From: Candidatus Solibacter usitatus
GTDB lineage: Bacteria; Acidobacteriota; Terriglobia; Bryobacterales; Bryobacteraceae
DNA: 41,643 nucleotides
Assembly (NCBI GenBank): GCA_016213245.1
Contig: JACRBC010000067.1
Coordinates: 1 to 41,643, forward strand
Direction of reading: 5' to 3'
The position numbers and the translations under genes are program-made. This document shows positions 35,615 to 41,643 of the stretch, piece by piece. Position 1 is the stretch's first letter. Each line of letters starts with the position of its first letter. Below the pieces are notes generated by a model. It saw only the letters and a list, made by a program, of their open reading frames with translations, was not told the DNA's origin and did no database searches.

Positions 35615-35935
35615 GTGACCAAAACAACTATACTTGTCGTTTTTTTCTTGACACTTGCCGCCGTCTGCGCGAGCGCAGCCACCTACTCGCTTACCCTCTA
35701 CCAGCCCGCCACAGTCGCTGGTAAGGAGCTCAAAGCGGGCGACTACAAGCTCTCCATCGAGGACGGCAAGGCAGTCATCAAGAAGGGCAAGGAAATGGTG
35801 GAAGCCCCCGTGAAGGTGGAAAACGGTTCGGACAAGTTCTCTGCGACCAGCGTTCGCTACTCCGATGAGGGCGGCAAGTCCGTGGTGAAGGAGATCCGCC
35901 TGGGCGGCACGTCCACCAAAGTGATCTTCAATTAA
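35615..35935 (+). CDS. Small secreted protein, unknown family
   Basis: This 106-residue protein has a strong signal peptide, TKTTILVVFFLTLAAVCASA. The short beta-rich mature part is YSLTLYQPATVAGKELKAGDYKLSIEDGKAV... to KVIFN. It is rich in lysine and strand-forming residues and has no cysteine in the mature part. The start is GTG at 35615, because AGGAG (35602-35606) lies 8 nt upstream; an in-frame GTG at 35606 overlaps that site. The KAGDYKL-type segment recurs in small secreted acidobacterial proteins by my recollection, but no function is known. The next gene begins 21 nt downstream. Confidence 0.8.
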   Translation: MTKTTILVVFFLTLAAVCASAATYSLTLYQPATVAGKELKAGDYKLSIEDGKAVIKKGKEMVEAPVKVENGSDKFSATSVRYSDEGGKSVVKEIRLGGTSTKVIFN

Positions 35936-35956
35936 TACATTGTTATACTGAGCCAC

Positions 35957-37141
35957 GTGCTCCGGCTGACCGGATTCGCCCTCGCCGCCGTCCTGACCTT
36001 GCCCCTGTGGGCCGCCGATACCGTCGTCGTCCTCCCATTCTTCAACCTCAGCAGGTCGAAGAACCTCGACTGGATCGGCGAGAGCCTCGCTGAAACGCTT
36101 CTTGAGGCCCTGGCCGCGGAAGGCATCGCGGTTGTTCCACAAGAGATCCGCGACGAAGTCCTGCGCGACCTCAGCGTCAGGCGCTACGCCCTGCTGACCC
36201 GCGCCAGTGTCATGGAGATCGCCGTCAACGCCAACGCCGGCCTGGTGCTCCACGGCGAGTTTGAAGCGACTCCCGCGGCCGGCGGCGGCACGTCGAAGGG
36301 AAGCGTCAGAATCGTTGCCCGATTCCTGGACGTCAACCGCGTGCGCCGGGGGCCGGAGTTCAACCTCAGCGGCGCGTTGGAGGACCTGTCGGCGCTCCAG
36401 ACCAGCCTCGCCTGGCAATCCGTCAATTGGCTGGCGCCGCAACTGCCCGTGGCCGAGGACGAGTTCCGGCGTGCCCACCCCCCCGTGCGCCTCGATGCCC
36501 TGGAGAGCTACGTTCGAGGACTCCTGGCCACCGCTCCCGACCAGAAACACCGCCTCTTCGCCACCGCGGCACGGTTGGAACCGGCGTTTTCACAACCCTG
36601 TTTCCAATTGGGGCGCATCAACATCGTTGCCCGCAACTACTCGGCCGCCGCCGGCTGGTTTCAGAAGGTGGCTCCCGCCGACATCCACTACCGCGAAGCG
36701 CTCTTCTTCCTGGGCCTGAGTCGATACTATTCGGGGGACTTCAAGTCCTCCAGTTCCGTGATGCGCAAGGTGGCCGCCATCGTGCCCCTTCCGGAGGTGC
36801 TGAACAACTTCGGCGCGGCGCTGTTGCGATCGGGCGAAGAGGGGGCGCTGGAGGCGTTCGCCAAGGCGGTGGAGATCGACCCTGCCGATCCCGTCTACCG
36901 CTTCAACCTCGGCTATGCGCTCTGGCGCCGGGCCGAGTACGATCAGGCCGCCGGCAGCCTGCGCGCATCCCTCGAGCGGAAACCAGACGACGAAACGGCA
37001 ACACTGCTGCTCGGCTACTGCCTGAAAAAACAGCCCGCCCGGCCTGGCGATCCGCGCATGGAGGCTCTGGAACGGCTCAAGGCCGATTACAACGAATCGG
37101 CATGGCTGATGCTCAAGTCGATGCTTGCTCCCAAGAACTGA
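35957..37141 (+). CDS. Exported TPR protein with an N-terminal FlgO/TolB-like domain
   Basis: This 394-residue protein has the signal peptide LRLTGFALAAVLTLPLWA. The first domain (about 20-150) begins DTVVVLPFFNLSRSKNLDWIGESLAETLLEALAAEG, a pattern found in FlgO and TolB-N-like domains, where it binds partner proteins. TPR units follow at about 190-360, for example EVLNNFGAALLRSGEEGALEAFAKAVEIDPADPVYRFNLGYALWRRAEYDQAAGSL. The start is GTG at 35957, with GAGCCAC before it and no strong Shine-Dalgarno. Function unknown; it may scaffold an envelope complex with its neighbours. Confidence 0.85.
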   Translation: MLRLTGFALAAVLTLPLWAADTVVVLPFFNLSRSKNLDWIGESLAETLLEALAAEGIAVVPQEIRDEVLRDLSVRRYALLTRASVMEIAVNANAGLVLHGEFEATPAAGGGTSKGSVRIVARFLDVNRVRRGPEFNLSGALEDLSALQTSLAWQSVNWLAPQLPVAEDEFRRAHPPVRLDALESYVRGLLATAPDQKHRLFATAARLEPAFSQPCFQLGRINIVARNYSAAAGWFQKVAPADIHYREALFFLGLSRYYSGDFKSSSSVMRKVAAIVPLPEVLNNFGAALLRSGEEGALEAFAKAVEIDPADPVYRFNLGYALWRRAEYDQAAGSLRASLERKPDDETATLLLGYCLKKQPARPGDPRMEALERLKADYNESAWLMLKSMLAPKN

Positions 37142-37211
37142 CGCCGCCGTGCGTGAATCTTGTTTCACCAGAAAGTCCTGCACGCGCTTACACGGCCATC
37201 TAGAATGAAGA

Positions 37212-39776
37212 GTGATGTTGCTTCGTTTCGCGGTTGCCGCCGTGCTGATTCCGGCGGCCGCCGAAGACCGGCCTCCGCCACCGGTGAAGGCCACGCCACC
37301 CCCTCAGCAGCGTTTGAACAGCAGTGCTCAGCGGAATGAAAATGTCGCCATCTGGCTGATCGACACCAACGCGATCAAGGAAGCCAACATCCGCGTGGGG
37401 ACCAACCCCTCGGCCGTCCGGGAGGCCACCGCGGATGCCCAGTACTTTGCCACCGAGCATGGGCGGCCTCCGGCCGAGACCCTCATGCTGAGGCCCGCAT
37501 CCCCGCTCACCTCCTGGCATGGCGAGGCGTTCTGGCGCCTTCAAAACAGCGTCTTCAACTCGCGTACCTTCTTCCAGGTGGGCGCGGTGAAGCCGTCGCA
37601 CCGCAACCTTTACGGGGGACGGCTCACCGGGCTGATTCCCAAACTCGGAGCCTTGACGGCCACCTTCTCGCAGAACGACATTCGTGGAATGGTCAATGGC
37701 AACGTGCTGGTCCCTCTAGAGAGCGAACGCACGCCGCTGGCCACCGATCCCGCCACGCGCGCCATCGTGCAGCGCTTCCTCGACGCTTATCCGAAACAGG
37801 CGCCCAACCGGCTGGACTTCGACCCGCGCGCTCTGAACACCAACGCGCCCCAGCGCATCGACACCGTCGCCGGGACTCTCCGGCTGGACGTCAACACCGG
37901 CAAGAAGGGCAAGCTGCTCCTGTCGCAGTCTCTAGACCGCCAGCGGATCCTCGCCTTCCAGCTTGTCGCCGGCCAGAACCCCGACACCGAGATCCACAGC
38001 GCCAATTCGAAGGCAACCTGGGTGTACGCCCCCTCGGCTGCCACGCAGATCCAACTCGGCGCCGCCTTCGCGCGCAATCGCTCCGCTCTCTACTCGGAGC
38101 CCAACGCCGTGGGCCCGCGCGTGCGTTACGGCTATTCCATCGAGGAACTGGGTCCCGACAGCATGTTCCCGGTGAACCGCGCCACCAACACCTTCCGCTA
38201 CGGCGCCGCTGTCCAGCACCAGGCCGGCGGCGGCCGCCACTCGCTCAGCGCCGGCGCCGACTTCGTCCGCTTCCAGCTCAACGGCGTCGAAACCAACAAC
38301 TCCCGCGGCCAGTTCCAGTTCGGCAGCAACTTCGGCCGCAACTCGATCGACAACCTCCGCTGGGGCGCCCCCAACCAGTACGAAGTGGCCATCGGCGACC
38401 TCAACCGCGGCTACCGGAACTGGCTGGTCAACGGCTATTTCGGCGACCAGTGGAAGCTCGGCCCGAAGCTCCAGATCTATTACGGCGTCAGATACATGGT
38501 GGACTCGCGCCCCGTCGAGGTCCACGCCAAAGAGATCATTCCCTACCAGACCGACGCCAACAACTTCAGCCCCCGCTTCTCCATCGCCTGGCAGGCCGGC
38601 CGCGGCTGGACCGCGCGCGTCATGTACACTACCACCTTCGCGCAGATCCAACCGGCTGCCTACCAGCAGATCCGCCTGAATCCTTCGCTGGTCACCTATA
38701 TCATGGTGGCCGATCCGAACCTGGTGAACCCGCTCCGCGGCCTCGACCTGAACGACCCCCAGCGGCGCTACGCTCCCACCTGGCTTTCGCCTGACCTCGC
38801 CACCCCCTACTCCCACCAGTACAACGCCGGCCTGGAACGCAAGCTCTGGGCCGCCTCCATGTTGCGCGTCAGTTACATCGGCAGCCGCACCTTCAAGCTG
38901 CTGAACACCTACAGCATGAACCGCGCCGAGCCCGTAGCCGGTATCCCTTTCACCACGGCCACCGTCAACCTGCGCCGCCCCGATCCCCGCTACTACGACA
39001 CCAAGACCGTAGTCAACGGCGGCATCGCCTACTTCGACGCCGGCCAGGTCGCCTGGGACCTGCCCGCGCGCCGCGGCCTGCTCGCTTCCGTCTCCTACAC
39101 CTTCTCCAAAGCCATCGACCAGGGGCCGGACTTCACCTCCACAGCCGCCAACAAGGACGTCCAGTCGTTTCGATCGCAGTGGCAGTACGACTCCTTCGGC
39201 GACAAGAAAGGGCTCTCCACCTTCGACTCCACCCACGCGCTGCTGTTCAACTACTCGTGGGAGGTCCCGGCCCCGCGCAACGCCTCTCACTGGCTCAAAG
39301 CCGCCACCTCCAACTGGCAGATCTCCGGCGCCAACATGTGGAAGAAGGGCACGCCGCTCACGCTCTACATCGGCAGCGACGCGCCCGGCTTCGGCAACGT
39401 GGACGGCGGCGGAGCCGACCGGCCCAACCTGCTCGATCCCTCCATCCTCGGCAAGACCATCGCCCATCCCGACACCGCCACGCAGATCCTCAGCCGCTCC
39501 CGCTTCGCTTACCTCACGCCCGGAACCATGGCCGGCAGCATGGGCCGCGGCAACCTCCGCAAGTCGTCCATCTGGAACTGGAACGCCGCCGTCTCCCGCC
39601 AGATCCGACTTCCCAACGAATGCGTGGCCCAACTCAGGGCCGAGGCCTTCAACGTTTCCAACACGCCCCAGTTCGATGAGCCGCAGCGCAACCTCTCCTC
39701 GCCCGCCTTCGGCAAGATCACCAACACTTTAAACGACGGCCGGGTTCTCCAGATCGGCTTCCGGTTGATGTTCTGA
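37212..39776 (+). CDS. Oar-like outer-membrane barrel without the carboxypeptidase-regulatory domain
   Basis: This 854-residue protein has a short signal peptide (LLRFAVAAVLIPAAA) and a proline-rich segment PPPPVKATPPPQQR (about 21-34). A reduced plug-like part (NVAIWLIDTNAIKEANIRVG, about 44-63) and a long barrel follow. Oar-type landmarks are SLSAGADFVRFQLNG, YSHQYNAGLERKL, RVSYIGSRTFKLLN and the terminal FGKITNTLNDGRVLQIGFRLMF. The beta-sandwich that starts most Oar proteins is missing. Start is GTG 37212 or ATG 37215. Its role is probably uptake or adhesion; TonB dependence is unproven since no TonB box is obvious. Confidence 0.85.
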   Translation: MMLLRFAVAAVLIPAAAEDRPPPPVKATPPPQQRLNSSAQRNENVAIWLIDTNAIKEANIRVGTNPSAVREATADAQYFATEHGRPPAETLMLRPASPLTSWHGEAFWRLQNSVFNSRTFFQVGAVKPSHRNLYGGRLTGLIPKLGALTATFSQNDIRGMVNGNVLVPLESERTPLATDPATRAIVQRFLDAYPKQAPNRLDFDPRALNTNAPQRIDTVAGTLRLDVNTGKKGKLLLSQSLDRQRILAFQLVAGQNPDTEIHSANSKATWVYAPSAATQIQLGAAFARNRSALYSEPNAVGPRVRYGYSIEELGPDSMFPVNRATNTFRYGAAVQHQAGGGRHSLSAGADFVRFQLNGVETNNSRGQFQFGSNFGRNSIDNLRWGAPNQYEVAIGDLNRGYRNWLVNGYFGDQWKLGPKLQIYYGVRYMVDSRPVEVHAKEIIPYQTDANNFSPRFSIAWQAGRGWTARVMYTTTFAQIQPAAYQQIRLNPSLVTYIMVADPNLVNPLRGLDLNDPQRRYAPTWLSPDLATPYSHQYNAGLERKLWAASMLRVSYIGSRTFKLLNTYSMNRAEPVAGIPFTTATVNLRRPDPRYYDTKTVVNGGIAYFDAGQVAWDLPARRGLLASVSYTFSKAIDQGPDFTSTAANKDVQSFRSQWQYDSFGDKKGLSTFDSTHALLFNYSWEVPAPRNASHWLKAATSNWQISGANMWKKGTPLTLYIGSDAPGFGNVDGGGADRPNLLDPSILGKTIAHPDTATQILSRSRFAYLTPGTMAGSMGRGNLRKSSIWNWNAAVSRQIRLPNECVAQLRAEAFNVSNTPQFDEPQRNLSSPAFGKITNTLNDGRVLQIGFRLMF

Positions 39777-39809
39777 TCCTCAGCCCGGCAGATCCCGGCC
39801 CTTGACACA

Positions 39810-39856
39810 CCCGGCGCCGGGGCCGCCAGCGCCGTGGCGGCATGCGGCTCCCCGCA
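39810..39856. terminator. Cluster of three GC-rich hairpins between convergent genes
   Basis: In 82 bp between the convergent barrel and peptidase genes there are three dyads in a row. CCCGGCGCCGGG is at 39810-39821. GCCGCCA/TGGCGGC with a 6-nt loop spans 39822-39841. TGCGG/CCGCA with a 4-nt loop spans 39843-39856. There is no T-tract, so Rho or hairpin-only termination is implied. Confidence 0.5.
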
Positions 39857-39858
39857 GC

Positions 39859-41643
39859 CTACCACTGCGTCTGGAACCGCTCCTTCTCCTCTTCCCGTTC
39901 GATGAACGGCACGCCCTTCTCCATCCATTCGGGCTTGGGCCCGTCTTTCAGGAAGTGGTCGAAGAACTGCTTCATCCGCACCGTGTAGTCCTTCTGATTG
40001 TGACGCCGGCGCAGCCCGTGGAACTCGCCGTTGTAGTTCATCAGGTAGACTTCCTTGCCCGTCCGCCGCAGCGCCAGGTACATCTCGATGCCCTGGTACC
40101 ACGGCACCGCGTCGTCGTTGTCGTCGTGCAGAATCAGCAGCGGCGTTTGCACCCGCCGGATGTGGAAGATCGGCGAGTTCTCCACGTACTTCAGCGGATT
40201 GTCGTACAGCGGCGGGCCGATGCGGCTCTGCGTCTTTTCATACTGGAACTGCCGCGGCATGCCCGAGCCCCAGCGGATGCCGCTGTAAGCCGACGTCATG
40301 TTGCCCACCGGCGCGCCCGCCTCGGCCGCGCGGAAGCGGTTGGTCTGCGTCACCATGTAGGCGATCTGGTAGCCGCCCCAACTGTGGCCTTGAATCCCGA
40401 TCCGCGCCTCGTCGACGAAGCCCATCTCCACCACCTTGTCGATGGCCGCCAGCACGCACTTCAGCGCGCTCTGCCCGGGGTTGCCGATGGTGTAGACGAT
40501 GTCCGGCGCCAGCACCACGTAGCCGTCCGAGACGTACTGGCTGTAGTTGATGCTCGTGCCCGGCCGCGGCTCGACAAAACTGAAGACGCCCTGTGACAGC
40601 CGCTCGTAAATGTAGACCATCAGCGGGTACTTCTTCTGGGGGTCGAAAGCCGCCGGCTTGTACAGCGCAGCCTTCAGCGCCACGCCGTCGGTGTTGCGAT
40701 AGCCGATCAGCTCCGACGTGCCCCACAGGAACGGCGCCATCTGCGCCCCGCCTCCCGTCGCCTTCTTCGGCGCGCTGAAGCTGGAGTCCGTCACGTGCAG
40801 GTCCGGATACTCGTCGAAGCGCTGCGCGGAGATCAGCACCACGTCGGCGTCCTTGGCGCGCAAGGCGAAACGATAGTTCTTCGCGCCCCACAGCAGCCGC
40901 TGCGGCGCGCCGGTCGCACTCACCCGGTAGAATCCCGACTCGCGCGTATCCTCGCTTTCGGCGCGCAGCGTCAACGGCCTGGCGGAGTCGATCCCGCGGT
41001 CGTCGTCCTCGTCGACGGGATCGATCCTCGCGATGCGGAACTGGAGCTTCAACCTGCGGCCCTCGCCCGAGGTCACGTTGCGCGCCGCCCGACCGTCGGC
41101 GAACACCTGCCACGCGTCGTAGCGGTCGTAGACGTAGAAGCTGCCGCTGTCCTTCGCCCAACCGGCCTGCCCGTAGGCCGGCGCCGCGTCCGGCGAGTCG
41201 TGCTGCTCGTCGTGAAACGCCGCTTTCAACGCGCCGGTCACGTTGCGCGAGGCGCCGTCCGGCAGGCTCATCAGGTGCCATGCGCGGTCGTTGTAGTAGA
41301 AGGCGTGCCTGCCGTCGGGCGCAAGCTGGATCGGCCCGCCGCCGAAGCCGCCTCCTCCTCCGCGCAACTGCCGGATGACGTTCTTGCGCTGGCCGGTGAC
41401 GGCGTCGACGATGTAGACGTCCTGGTAGCTGCCGTCGTAGTCGGCCATGCGCCGCCACGGGCGGTCGTCCAGGCCCACGGCCAGCAACCCGTCGTCGCTG
41501 GACTGCACGTTCTGCATATTCGGCGTGGCCAGTTGGACGTACTTCCCGTCGGCGATGTGCCACACGCCGCGATAGGTGCGGTTGCGCTCCTGGTTCACGC
41601 GCACCTTCTGCATCGGCTGCACCTGCTCGTCCCGCCAGTGCCA
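39859..41643 (-). CDS. S9 family serine peptidase (prolyl oligopeptidase type), 5' end outside window
   Basis: These are the last 594 residues of an exported or periplasmic prolyl-oligopeptidase-family enzyme; the start lies beyond the right edge. The first part is a beta-propeller rich in WHLMSLPDG-type strands with a glycine-rich insert (RGGGGGFGGG). The C-terminal alpha/beta-hydrolase has the nucleophile serine in GHSWGGY. The aspartate is in HDDNDDAVPW and the histidine in GEFHGLRRR. It converges with the Oar-like barrel gene. Substrates are probably short peptides. Confidence 0.93.
   Translation of the reverse strand, partial: WHWRDEQVQPMQKVRVNQERNRTYRGVWHIADGKYVQLATPNMQNVQSSDDGLLAVGLDDRPWRRMADYDGSYQDVYIVDAVTGQRKNVIRQLRGGGGGFGGGPIQLAPDGRHAFYYNDRAWHLMSLPDGASRNVTGALKAAFHDEQHDSPDAAPAYGQAGWAKDSGSFYVYDRYDAWQVFADGRAARNVTSGEGRRLKLQFRIARIDPVDEDDDRGIDSARPLTLRAESEDTRESGFYRVSATGAPQRLLWGAKNYRFALRAKDADVVLISAQRFDEYPDLHVTDSSFSAPKKATGGGAQMAPFLWGTSELIGYRNTDGVALKAALYKPAAFDPQKKYPLMVYIYERLSQGVFSFVEPRPGTSINYSQYVSDGYVVLAPDIVYTIGNPGQSALKCVLAAIDKVVEMGFVDEARIGIQGHSWGGYQIAYMVTQTNRFRAAEAGAPVGNMTSAYSGIRWGSGMPRQFQYEKTQSRIGPPLYDNPLKYVENSPIFHIRRVQTPLLILHDDNDDAVPWYQGIEMYLALRRTGKEVYLMNYNGEFHGLRRRHNQKDYTVRMKQFFDHFLKDGPKPEWMEKGVPFIEREEEKERFQTQW

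Overview
The window is about 41.6 kb of high-GC chromosomal DNA, densely coding, with many overlapping start/stop codons (ATGA, GTGA, TAATG). It carries two Oar-type TonB-dependent outer-membrane proteins and a third carboxypeptidase-regulatory-domain TonB receptor, several Tat- or Sec-exported enzymes, and lineage-style secreted TPR/HEAT proteins. This suggests a free-living Gram-negative bacterium of the Acidobacteriota, most like the Bryobacterales/Solibacter group. That assignment is an inference from gene style, since no 16S rRNA is present. I see no insertion sequence, prophage or CRISPR array.

Left part (1-13.9 kb, nearly all minus strand). At the edge is a Tat-exported aldo/keto reductase, then tRNA-Asp with its own promoter and a plus-strand peroxiredoxin (bcp). 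Next come three translationally coupled genes (SMP-30/gluconolactonase, NUDIX, mutS2). A hicB-hicA toxin-antitoxin pair follows, set between two near-identical 41-bp copies of the 3' end of a GNAT acetyltransferase gene. The intact GNAT gene closes a five-gene coupled operon: ABC ATPase, FtsX-type permease, LolA-like periplasmic protein, outer-membrane barrel protein and GNAT. This is a candidate envelope-spanning export machine. Directly upstream is a second toxin-antitoxin pair (Phd/VapB-VapC), so the operon is bracketed by two toxin-antitoxin modules.

Middle (12.5-22 kb, minus strand). A large Oar-like receptor with a clear sigma-70 promoter and a TTG start is followed by a sulfamidase-like sulfatase. 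Upstream of it is a sulfate-assimilation operon, cysD-cysN-cysH-tauE, with a perfect 10-5-10 bp palindrome four bases before the cysD start codon. Then comes a secreted POTRA plus HEAT-repeat protein.

Right part (22.3-41.6 kb). A divergent region leads into pyruvate:ferredoxin oxidoreductase (nifJ) coupled to a dihydroorotate-dehydrogenase-like flavoprotein, then a TonB receptor. Convergent to these is a four-gene minus-strand operon: TPR protein, DUF4920 protein, PafA-type alkaline phosphatase and MFS transporter. miaA runs divergently from it, followed by a small secreted protein, a secreted TPR protein and an Oar-like barrel without the usual N-terminal domain. A convergent S9 family peptidase runs off the right edge.
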